From contig QKGK01000355.1 in assembly GCA_003250455.1 (NCBI GenBank), positions 1 through 5,713 on the forward strand: a DNA stretch of 5,713 nt. Reading direction: 5' to 3'. This document shows positions 1-5,081 of the stretch, piece after piece (the stretch's first letter is position 1; every line of letters starts with the position of its first letter). This DNA is from Chloroflexota bacterium. GTDB taxonomy: Bacteria > Chloroflexota > Anaerolineae > Anaerolineales > UBA11579. The position numbers and the translations under genes are program-made. Under the pieces are notes generated by a model. It was not told the origin of the DNA. It was given only the letters and a program-made list of their open reading frames with translations, and ran no database searches.

Positions 1-1
1 T

Positions 2-994
2 GGAGAAGCGGCCCGCAATATGCTCACGTCTGCTCCCAATAACTGGACGATCAGCGACGGTGGAAAAGACTGTCCGGTAGAACTGCTTTCCAACAGATCA
101 TTCGAGACTAACGTCCCTGCTGTTTGGCGGGAAGGCGACTTCCTCAATCCCAGCGACGGCCCCGACTGCGGCGCAGGCAACAGCCATGCTGGGAGCTGCT
201 CCCTGGTCTTCAACGGCAACGGCAACTTCAAGCGCGTCTTCTCCCTCACCCCATACTCGGCCAACGCCGGGGATGAGTTCACCCTGAGCATCTACCGCAA
301 AGGTCTCAATGTACCTGATGCCGGGCATGCTTATGCCAACCTGATCCTCTTCTACAAGGATGGCACCACCGAGACCTTCATCCTCTGGCTGCACCCCGGC
401 GACCTGAGCCAATGGCAAGAGCACTCGATCACTGTCAATGCAGCCAAAAATGTCAAACGCTTCAACCTCAATATCTTCTACAAGAAGGCTTCCGGCACTA
501 TGTGGGTCGATGACATCAGCCTGACCCGCAACGGCGGCGGCAACCTGGTGAGTGACCCCTCCTTCGAGACCTGGAAGCCGGATAACTGGATGCTGGCCGA
601 GAACTTCACCCCTGATGATGGGGCAATGTGCGGCACTGGTCTGGACCGCTCCGGGAACTGCGCCCTAGGCTTTGTCGGGGATGTCACCACCAAACGCCTG
701 CTGATGCGCGTGATGCAGGCCGGGACTGTGGGCGATGTACTCAACTTCAGCATCTACCGTAAAGGACAGAACCTGCCGGTAGGGGCTGGCTATGTCAACG
801 TTATCCTGGTCAACACGGACGGCACCCAGAGCCCCAACATCCTCTGGCTGCACCAGGGAAACTGGAGCGTGTGGGAACAGCGCGTGCAGGAGATCGTTGC
901 AGCGAAAGACTACAAGTGGATCACCCTGAACATCTTCTACAAGAAAGACACCGGCACCCTTTGGCTGGATGACATCAGCCTGACGGTGCAATGA
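2..994 (+). CDS. C-terminal part of a surface protein with two tandem jelly-roll (carbohydrate-binding-like) domains, 5' partial
   Basis: The frame is open to the left window edge. The first in-frame ATG (position 20) lies inside the phrase AARNMLTSAPNNWTISDGG, has no ribosome site, and is therefore not the true start. That phrase resembles the closing unit seen after leucine-rich repeats in BspA-like (DUF285) surface proteins, so the missing N-terminus is probably a secreted repeat protein (inference). Numbering from the Met at 20, two homologous domains follow at about 23-168 and 175-324. Both start with an SFET motif (27-30, 181-184), contain CxGxxxxxGxC (Cys50/60, Cys204/214), share FxLSIYRKG-like strands (S90-G95, S244-G249), and end with LNIFYKK...GTxWxDDISLT. 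This is the pattern of CBM4/9-like beta-sandwich modules. The paired cysteines suggest a disulfide and an extracellular location. The ligand is unknown, and no sorting signal or anchor follows the second domain. A strong terminator follows 20 bases after the stop. Confidence 0.8.
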   Translation, partial: GEAARNMLTSAPNNWTISDGGKDCPVELLSNRSFETNVPAVWREGDFLNPSDGPDCGAGNSHAGSCSLVFNGNGNFKRVFSLTPYSANAGDEFTLSIYRKGLNVPDAGHAYANLILFYKDGTTETFILWLHPGDLSQWQEHSITVNAAKNVKRFNLNIFYKKASGTMWVDDISLTRNGGGNLVSDPSFETWKPDNWMLAENFTPDDGAMCGTGLDRSGNCALGFVGDVTTKRLLMRVMQAGTVGDVLNFSIYRKGQNLPVGAGYVNVILVNTDGTQSPNILWLHQGNWSVWEQRVQEIVAAKDYKWITLNIFYKKDTGTLWLDDISLTVQ

Positions 995-1013
995 GATAAA
1001 ATATTGTAAACAA

Positions 1014-1044
1014 CGACAGCCCTTCATGTACTGAAGGGCTGTCG
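1014..1044. terminator. Strong, probably bidirectional terminator between convergent genes
   Basis: A perfect 13-bp stem (CGACAGCCCTTCA at 1014-1026, TGAAGGGCTGTCG at 1032-1044) encloses a 5-base loop. On the plus strand it is followed by CTTTAAAAATTTGTTTTT. On the minus strand it is followed by TTGTTTACAATATTTT, also U-rich. It lies between the surface-protein stop (994) and the stop of the minus-strand zinc-ribbon gene (1098), so it probably ends both transcripts. Confidence 0.85.
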
Positions 1045-1097
1045 CTTTAAAAATTTGTTTTTATGTTTTTATAGATACCACATGCGGCATGCTGAGG

Positions 1098-1433
1098 TTA
1101 TTCAACCCTTTTCAGCACCCGCGTCTTTTTGCGTTCGCCGCAGTTGGGACAGCGCAGCAGCAGCCATGCACCTTCTTTATCCACCCCATGCGGGGCGATC
1201 AAATCTTTCCAGAAAGAAATTTCATAGACATGATCACAGTTTGGGCAGCGGTAAACCGTCTCTCCCCGATGCCAGGCAACCAGCAGCCCTGTCCCGGTAA
1301 TCACGATCAGCAGCCAAAGAACCCAAAGATCGGGCAGCAGCCAAACGGCGCCAAGGGTGATCACCACCATAAAGATGAGGATATAGAAGATCGAACGTCC
1401 ATAGTCTCCCCCAGTCGGTTTGGTGAATTTCAT
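1098..1433 (-). CDS. Small membrane protein with two transmembrane helices and a C-terminal zinc ribbon
   Basis: This is a 111-residue protein of no family I can name. A short charged N-terminus precedes two hydrophobic helices at about 14-33 and 36-53, separated only by Pro34-Asp35, so they form a hairpin that puts both termini on the same, probably cytoplasmic, side. The soluble tail has two CPNC knuckles (Cys63/Cys66 and Cys95/Cys98), a classic four-cysteine zinc-ribbon layout, and ends in a basic stretch (RKKTRVLKR). The start lies 16 bases after the stop of the upstream kinase gene on the same strand, with only a weak GGCGAG-like ribosome site, so cotranscription and perhaps coupled translation are likely. 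Its role next to a kinase could be as substrate, scaffold or membrane partner; nothing in the sequence decides this. Confidence 0.85.
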   Translation of the reverse strand: MKFTKPTGGDYGRSIFYILIFMVVITLGAVWLLPDLWVLWLLIVITGTGLLVAWHRGETVYRCPNCDHVYEISFWKDLIAPHGVDKEGAWLLLRCPNCGERKKTRVLKRVE

Positions 1434-1449
1434 ATGGCTCGCCTGTCCG

Positions 1450-2436
1450 CTAATGGCTCAGCGTGGCGATCAGGCTGAGGATCAGCAGTCCGGCAGAAAC
1501 CCAGATCAGGCTGCGCTCCACCTTAGAAGCGATCACATCGACAAAAGTTGGCGTAGGTAAAGCCCCTTTGGGGCGGGTTTCCGGGTTCCAGTTGCCGATC
1601 AGCGCATCGCGGAACATCGCCATGCTTTCCGGGCGGTAATCCGGGTGCAGGCTCATTGCCCATTCCACGGCCCGTTCGGTGCGCGGGCTGATGTCCGGGT
1701 TGATCTCGCGCATCTGCACCACCCGGTGCGGGTTGAGGAAGCGCTCACGCGCTTCCGCAGGCGGCGTGTTGGTCAGCAGGTGGTAGAGAGTTGCCCCCAG
1801 GGCATAAATATCGCTGCGGGCATCTGTATGCCCGGTGTCGCCGCCGTACTGCTCCAAAGGCGTATACAGGGCCGTCCCGCGCCCCTGCACGATCGTGATG
1901 GTGGAATCGTCTGATGCGAGGATCTTCACCAGCCCAAAGTCCACCAGTTTGACCAGCCCGTTGGGGGTCAGCTTGAGGTTACTGGGCTTCACATCCCTGT
2001 GCAGGATCGGCGGATCCTGACTGTGTAAAAAGGCTAGCGCATCGCAGATTTGCCGCGCCCAGGTGAGCACCTCCCGCTCAGGCAGGAAGGTCTTGCGCTG
2101 GCGCGCTTCAATCATCAGCGTACGCAGATCGTCACCCGGCACATAATCCATCACCAGGTAATCTTTGTCCCCTTCTGTGAAAATATCGGATACTTTGGGC
2201 AGGTTGGGATGGTCCAGCCGGGCCAGCACGTTAGCCTCCCGCTGGAACTGCAGTCGGGTCTGCTCCCTGGTATCATCGGGGAGCGAGGGGTCTAGACGCA
2301 CCTCTTTGACCGCTGTAAGGCGGCCTTCCAGGCGCAGGTCTTCTGCCTGGTAGATGCTGCCCATCCCCCCCCGGCTGATAAACCGGCGGATCAGGTAACG
2401 TTCTTTGAGGGTCTCTCCGGGTTGTAAGTCTGACAT
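1450..2436 (-). CDS. Hanks-type serine/threonine protein kinase with C-terminal membrane anchor
   Basis: This 328-residue protein phosphorylates Ser/Thr on target proteins. The kinase domain spans about 14-280 with all key motifs: Gly-rich loop ISRGGMGSIYQA (20-31), ATP lysine in AVKEV (Lys44), helix-C Glu67, catalytic loop HRDVKPSN (146-153, Asp148), DFG (166-168), activation segment rich in Ser/Thr (175-192) with GTALYTPLEQ (187-196), and DARSDIYALGATLYHLL (205-221). The PLEQ form of the APE motif is common in bacterial kinases of this type. It therefore looks catalytically active. A Pro-rich linker (285-297) leads to one hydrophobic helix (309-326), leaving two residues outside, so there is no PASTA or other external sensor. 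The start ATG is preceded by AGGGT nine bases upstream. It heads an operon with the zinc-ribbon gene and diverges from an FHA/winged-helix regulator that is its likely partner. Confidence 0.95.
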   Translation of the reverse strand: MSDLQPGETLKERYLIRRFISRGGMGSIYQAEDLRLEGRLTAVKEVRLDPSLPDDTREQTRLQFQREANVLARLDHPNLPKVSDIFTEGDKDYLVMDYVPGDDLRTLMIEARQRKTFLPEREVLTWARQICDALAFLHSQDPPILHRDVKPSNLKLTPNGLVKLVDFGLVKILASDDSTITIVQGRGTALYTPLEQYGGDTGHTDARSDIYALGATLYHLLTNTPPAEARERFLNPHRVVQMREINPDISPRTERAVEWAMSLHPDYRPESMAMFRDALIGNWNPETRPKGALPTPTFVDVIASKVERSLIWVSAGLLILSLIATLSH

Positions 2437-2541
2437 AAAAAAATACCCTAATCGAGTATACTATATATAAATCCTCAAGATTGGGAGGATTTACGCAGCC
2501 ACATCAATGCGCTTTTGGTATTATACACCTGAGGTTATCAT
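2437..2541. promoter_or_regulatory. Divergent promoter region shared by the kinase operon and the FHA regulator
   Basis: These 105 bp separate the two divergent start codons and must carry both promoters. For the kinase, the minus strand has a good -10 candidate, TATACT (2460-2455), but no convincing -35 at 16-18 bp. For the regulator, TATTAT (2519-2524) is a possible -10, also without a clear -35. Poor -35 boxes would fit activator-dependent promoters (inference). The regulator's ribosome site is GAGG (2531-2534), seven bases before its ATG at 2542. An inverted repeat at 2469-2492 sits near the middle. Confidence 0.55.
2469..2492. promoter_or_regulatory. Candidate operator: 8-bp perfect inverted repeat
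   Basis: AAATCCTC (2469-2476) and GAGGATTT (2485-2492) are perfect complements around an 8-base centre, giving a 24-bp dyad. It lies directly upstream of the candidate kinase -10 and about 50 bp before the regulator's start codon, where a regulator of both genes would bind. The neighbouring FHA/winged-helix protein is the obvious candidate (inference). OmpR-type domains more often bind direct repeats, which weakens this link. Confidence 0.4.
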
Positions 2542-3219
2542 ATGGAAGAGAAGAAAGAAGCCGATTTACCGGTTCTGCTGGCACAGACAGGCCCGCTGGA
2601 AGGGCAGCGTTGGGAAGTCGATAAGGATTTGCTGATTGGCCGGGATGCTGCCTGTGACATTGTGATCCTCACGCCTGATAAGCAGGTTTCCCGCAGGCAC
2701 GCCCGCATCCAGGTGACCGCCGACGGGCTGGTGATCTCCGACATGGGCAGCAAGAACGGGACTCACATCAACAGCGAACGGCTGAACGATCCGGTAAAGC
2801 TGGAAGACGGCGATACCATCCAGATCGCGCTGGCGCAGCAATTTGTCTTCCTGGCATCAGACGCCACCCTCCCCCTGGATACCGACGGGCTGGAAGGGTC
2901 GATCACCATTCACAAGCGCCTTAGACTGGACCAGAACGCCCGCCGGGTGTGGGTGCTGGAATCGGAATTGGACCCGCCTCTTTCGGTTGCACAGTTCACC
3001 ATGCTGGATTTACTCTACCAGGCCGATGGCGATGTGGTCACCCGTCACCAGCTGATCTCGGCTGTATGGGGCGAGGAACACGCCTATGATGTTTCCAACC
3101 AGGCTTTGGACGCCCTGGTGCGCCGTCTGCGCGACCGGCTGGCTGAAGTTGATGACCAACACCAGTACATCATCACGGTGCGCGGGCATGGGCTGCGCCT
3201 GGACAATCCTCTCCAGTAA
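2542..3219 (+). CDS. FHA domain-containing OmpR-type winged-helix transcriptional regulator
   Basis: This is a 225-residue cytoplasmic protein. The N-terminal FHA domain (about 10-105) binds phosphothreonine peptides and has the full signature: GR (33-34), SRRHA (50-54), and GSKNGTHIN (69-77) with the conserved Asn72. The C-terminal domain (about 121-222) matches the OmpR/PhoB effector fold: LSVAQFTMLDLL (147-158), GDVVTRHQLISAVWG (163-177), a recognition helix around SNQALDALVRRLRDRL (185-200), and the wing strand ITVRGHGLRL (211-220). There is no receiver domain, so phosphopeptide binding probably replaces aspartate phosphorylation as the input. The natural ligand is the autophosphorylated kinase encoded divergently. 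Mycobacterial EmbR (winged helix-BTAD-FHA, acted on by PknH) is the known analogue, but the domain order here is reversed and BTAD is absent. The start is supported by GAGG seven bases upstream. An intrinsic terminator follows, so it is monocistronic. Confidence 0.93.
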   Translation: MEEKKEADLPVLLAQTGPLEGQRWEVDKDLLIGRDAACDIVILTPDKQVSRRHARIQVTADGLVISDMGSKNGTHINSERLNDPVKLEDGDTIQIALAQQFVFLASDATLPLDTDGLEGSITIHKRLRLDQNARRVWVLESELDPPLSVAQFTMLDLLYQADGDVVTRHQLISAVWGEEHAYDVSNQALDALVRRLRDRLAEVDDQHQYIITVRGHGLRLDNPLQ

Positions 3220-3242
3220 TTGCAACCTAAAATCTGCTTCCG

Positions 3243-3269
3243 AAATGCCGCTCATAGAGCGGCATTTTT
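3243..3269 (+). terminator. Intrinsic terminator of the FHA regulator gene
   Basis: An 11-bp perfect stem (AAATGCCGCTC at 3243-3253, GAGCGGCATTT at 3257-3267) with a 3-base ATA loop runs into TTTTT at 3265-3269. It begins 24 bases after the regulator's stop codon. Confidence 0.88.
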
Positions 3270-3376
3270 CATTAACCTTTAAGGGGGGTGAGAACTGCTG
3301 AACCAAACCACAAAACGCCGGTTGCACCGGTCAACCAGGCTGGTGGATGCTGAAAGCTTAAAGCAAAGTGAAAAGG

Positions 3377-3453
3377 TGGATTCCCGACAAAACCATTCGG
3401 GAATGACGTGAGAAATGGAAAAAAATGTCACTCCCGCGCAGGCGGGAGTCCAG
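3377..3453. repeat. REP-like inverted pair of palindromic units
   Basis: Two small palindromes are arranged head to head. The left unit (3377-3408) has ATTCCCGA/TCGGGAAT arms; the right unit (3426-3453) has ACTCCCGC/GCGGGAGT arms around GCAG. The units are copies in opposite orientation: the left outer end TGGATTCCCG matches the reverse complement of the right outer end (TGGACTCCCG) at 9 of 10 bases, and the inner ends CGGGAATGAC and CGGGAGTGAC match likewise. The spacer is 17 bases and A-rich. The TGTCA-TCCCGC-GCGGGA-TCCAG style is familiar from dispersed intergenic repeats of many bacteria. Copy number in this genome cannot be seen from one window. Confidence 0.6.
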
Positions 3454-3500
3454 GAAAGGAGGTATGTGAGGATGAAAAAGAGGACTGAGAGGAAATAGTC

Positions 3501-3569
3501 AATGATGCACCACTTTGAGGTGCGGAAAGGTCCAGAGGCTGCAAGCCTTTGGTGCCGGTGGTCATGATT
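3501..3569. other. Foldable segment, possible structured RNA or repeat remnant
   Basis: Positions 3501-3512 can pair with 3559-3569 through 10 base pairs with one mismatch (G3504/G3566) and one bulge (C3508). Inside, CCAGAGGCT (3532-3540) pairs with AGCCTTTGG (3544-3552) as a 9-bp stem with one G-T wobble and a GCA loop. A smaller alternative stem, GCACC/GGTGC, uses 3507-3523. It lies upstream of the next operon's promoter, so it is not part of that mRNA leader. No known RNA family is recognised; it could be chance or a decayed mobile palindrome. Confidence 0.25.
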
Positions 3570-3603
3570 TACTCAATATTAATCTGAAATTCATCTTGCG
3601 CGC

Positions 3604-3631
3604 TTGACTCCAGGCGTAAATATTATATAAT
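3604..3631 (+). promoter_or_regulatory. Near-consensus sigma-70 promoter of the membrane protein/regulator operon
   Basis: TTGACT (3604-3609, five of six bases of consensus) and a perfect TATAAT (3626-3631) are separated by 16 bp. The predicted start site is near 3638, giving a leader of roughly 107 bases before the ATG at 3745. A promoter this strong, with palindromic repeats at its start site, suggests control by repression. Confidence 0.8.
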
Positions 3632-3636
3632 ATAGA

Positions 3637-3691
3637 TAACTTTGCAATACAAAGTTAATTACAATACAAATATAACAGCGATACAAATAAA
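3637..3691. promoter_or_regulatory. Candidate operator: palindrome plus three 17-bp iterons
   Basis: C[A/G]ATACAAA occurs three times at exact 17-bp steps: 3645-3653, 3662-3670 and 3679-3687. The first copy lies inside a 21-bp dyad, TAACTTTG (3637-3644) CAATA CAAAGTTA (3650-3657). The other two keep only the right half. The array begins at the predicted transcription start, where bound protein would block polymerase. The winged-helix protein encoded by the second gene of the operon is the most likely ligand (inference). Confidence 0.55.
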
Positions 3692-3694
3692 TAG

Positions 3695-3713
3695 TTTGAG
3701 CGTGCACCTCAAA
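3695..3713. repeat. Short inverted repeat in the operon leader
   Basis: TTTGAG (3695-3700) and CTCAAA (3708-3713) form a 6-bp dyad with a 7-base centre. GCACCTCAAA (3704-3713) is also the exact complement of TTTGAGGTGC at 3514-3523, about 180 bp upstream, so the promoter lies between two inverted 10-bp copies. It could be a second operator, a leader hairpin or chance. Confidence 0.3.
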
Positions 3714-3744
3714 TAGCTTTAACCAACTGCATAAGGAGAAAAAA

Positions 3745-4347
3745 ATGAACGCACCACTAAACCTAAAAGAACTGGAACGGAAAGCCTTTCGTTCCTTTTA
3801 TCAGGACGGGATCTGGGATATTTTCTTCGGGCTGATCATGTTAGCCATGTATATCTCCTCCCTGTTCAACGAGTCGGGAAACGGCGGGTTAAAAACCTTA
3901 AGCCTGATCCTCCCGGAAATCTTCGCCGTGATGTTCCTTATCTTCGGCAAGAAATACATCACCGCTCCCCGGCTGGGCAATGTGGAATTCGGAAAAACCC
4001 GCAAGCGCAACCTCGTTTACATTTTCGGGATCAATGTATTCTCGCTCATCCTTGGACTTGGGCTTTTCTTCGCTTTCGACCGGCTGTCGCCGGATGCCTC
4101 AAAAAGTGAACTGCTCGTCCCCCTTGGCCTCGGGTTCTGGATCGCTTTTATGACGAGCCTGATGGCCTTCTTCCTGGACTTCGACCGGCTGTACATCTAC
4201 GGGCTGATCTATGGTGCCGCTTTCACCGCTGTCCTGCTGCTGGACCTGCCGATCCTCTTCCTGATCGCCTCGCTGCTCATCCTGCTGCCCGGTCTGGCAA
4301 TCTTCACCCGCTTCCTGATGACCACTCGACCAATCGAAGAAGGATAA
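3745..4347 (+). CDS. Polytopic membrane protein of unknown function, paired with a winged-helix regulator
   Basis: This is a 200-residue protein with five or six hydrophobic helices at about 22-41, 52-68, 90-111, 124-144, 149-167 and 168-191. The N-terminal segment RKAFRSFYQDGIWDIFFGL (12-30) looks amphipathic and conserved in style, and a basic loop PRLGNVEFGKTRKRN (75-89) follows helix 2. I recall similar proteins beside PF13601-type regulators in Chloroflexota and other phyla, but know no assigned function or catalytic motif. The start is well supported: AAGGAG (3733-3738) lies six bases before the ATG. It is the first gene of an operon with a strong promoter; its stop is two bases before the next start. 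It might be the membrane target or sensor whose level the downstream regulator controls (inference). Confidence 0.85.
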   Translation: MNAPLNLKELERKAFRSFYQDGIWDIFFGLIMLAMYISSLFNESGNGGLKTLSLILPEIFAVMFLIFGKKYITAPRLGNVEFGKTRKRNLVYIFGINVFSLILGLGLFFAFDRLSPDASKSELLVPLGLGFWIAFMTSLMAFFLDFDRLYIYGLIYGAAFTAVLLLDLPILFLIASLLILLPGLAIFTRFLMTTRPIEEG

Positions 4348-4349
4348 AA

Positions 4350-4676
4350 ATGAGCACCGAATCCAACACCCTACCAGAAGGCAGCGCCAACGAGATCGAC
4401 AAGCTGATCCACGAACCGGCCCGCCTGCTGATCATGGCAAACCTGTATGTGGTCGAACGTGCTGACTTCACCTTCCTGATGCGGCAGACCGACCTCACCT
4501 GGGGCAACCTTTCCTCTCACATGACCAAGCTGGAAGACGCCGGCTACATCGAGGTGATCAAAGAATTCAAGGACAAACGTCCCAACACCATGCTCCAACT
4601 CACAGATAAGGGCAGGCAAGCCTTCCAGCACTATCGACAGCAAATGCGCAGCGTATTGGATAACCTTCCCGACTGA
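4350..4676 (+). CDS. Small winged-helix transcriptional regulator (HTH_34/PF13601-like)
   Basis: This 108-residue protein is essentially one DNA-binding domain. After a flexible N-terminus (1-16) come helix 1 (HEPARLLIMANLY, 21-33), helix 2 (FTFLMRQTDL, 40-49), the recognition helix (TWGNLSSHMTKLEDAGY, 50-66), a beta wing (67-85, with basic KDKRPNT), and a C-terminal helix (86-105) that probably mediates dimerisation. The LTWGNLSSHMTKLEDAGY phrase is typical of the PF13601 branch of ArsR/MarR-like regulators. No metal-binding cysteines or ligand domain are seen. Its ribosome site GAAGGA (4339-4344) lies within the end of the membrane protein gene and its ATG is two bases after that gene's stop, so translation is probably coupled. 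Autoregulation through the iterons at the operon promoter is likely but not shown. Confidence 0.92.
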   Translation: MSTESNTLPEGSANEIDKLIHEPARLLIMANLYVVERADFTFLMRQTDLTWGNLSSHMTKLEDAGYIEVIKEFKDKRPNTMLQLTDKGRQAFQHYRQQMRSVLDNLPD

Positions 4677-4722
4677 GCCAGCTCTCCCCTCATATCGACG
4701 GTCTTCTCGATCCTCCTGCCAA

Positions 4723-4753
4723 ACAAATGTCCCGCCAAAAACGGGACATTTGT
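4723..4753 (+). terminator. Hairpin, probable operon terminator with poor U-tract
   Basis: A perfect 12-bp stem (ACAAATGTCCCG at 4723-4734, CGGGACATTTGT at 4742-4753) encloses a 7-base loop CCAAAAA. It lies 46 bases after the regulator's stop. No U-run follows on the plus strand (CCTCCAAAAAC), so it is an atypical terminator. A shorter inner stem GTCCCG/CGGGAC followed by ATTTGT could also serve. It may instead protect the mRNA 3' end. Confidence 0.5.
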
Positions 4754-4881
4754 CCTCCAAAAACTTATTAAAATCTACGTATACATGCCAAAAACTGACT
4801 GCTAAACTATCCACTGCCTGACCCCACCACAACAAAACCCATTCGTACGGGCAGCAACTTCAGCAGCGTCAGGATCGTGCA

Positions 4882-5040
4882 ATGGACAAAATCGAACAAC
4901 AGAAGAACCAATCTAACCGCGGATATTCCGCCGCCCACGAGAAACTCATCCCGATTGCGATCGCCATTCTGGTGCTCATCGCCGTCGGGATGGTCGTTTT
5001 AGCTGTTGGCGTCGGCCTGGGCTGGGTCCAGGCTGGTTAG
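4882..5040 (+). CDS. Small single-pass membrane protein (52 residues)
   Basis: The peptide begins MDKIEQQKNQSNRGYSAAHE, a hydrophilic, charged N-terminus, followed by one long hydrophobic helix (about 22-47, IPIAIAILVLIAVGMVVLAV as its core) and a short WVQAG tail. A ribosome site AGGA (4871-4874) sits seven bases before the ATG. Codons are GC-rich at the third position, like the neighbouring genes, and the composition is that of a true membrane helix. With the basic/polar end first it may be N-in, or an uncleaved signal anchor. The next gene begins 41 bases downstream on the same strand and also encodes a membrane protein, so the two may be cotranscribed. Function is unknown and the family is not recognised. 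No clear promoter was found upstream; TATACA (4780-4785) is a weak -10. Confidence 0.65.
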   Translation: MDKIEQQKNQSNRGYSAAHEKLIPIAIAILVLIAVGMVVLAVGVGLGWVQAG

Positions 5041-5081
5041 CAGCTTATTTCCACACATTTAGGAAACTGGAGCTTTTCACC

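Larger units (their letters stand above)
3270..3603. other. Non-coding intergenic stretch
   Basis: This lies between the terminator of the FHA regulator and the promoter of the next operon. I find no credible gene on either strand. It contains the REP-like pair and a foldable segment (3501-3569). An AGGAGG (3457-3462) precedes ATG at 3472, but that frame encodes only MKKRTERK before TAG at 3496, so it is not called. The first 100 bases hold only short CCGG-centred repeats. Confidence 0.6.

Noticed and set aside
665..1027. Minus-strand open frame of 120 residues
   Set aside because: It overlaps the duplicated jelly-roll domains on the other strand and starts within the terminator hairpin region.
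1055..1478. Plus-strand open frames of 81 and 129 residues
   Set aside because: They run antisense across the zinc-ribbon gene and kinase end, with Pro/His/Gln-rich composition typical of shadow frames. The minus-strand frame has membrane helices and cysteine knuckles.
3377..3453. Palindromes as the terminator of the FHA regulator gene
   Set aside because: A better terminator with a U-tract exists at 3243-3269, and neither palindrome here is followed by a U-run.
3472..3498. Eight-codon frame MKKRTERK behind AGGAGG
   Set aside because: The ribosome-site match and ATG are good, but the frame is tiny, lies beside a REP-like repeat in purine-rich DNA and leads to no downstream gene in reach.
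3637..3691. Iterons as a plasmid or replication origin, or a CRISPR array
   Set aside because: There are only three short copies with no DnaA boxes or replication gene nearby, spacers are too short for CRISPR, and they sit exactly at a promoter, so an operator is the simpler reading.
4371..4835. Minus-strand open frame of 154 residues
   Set aside because: It is antisense to the clearly recognisable winged-helix regulator and has no domain or ribosome site.
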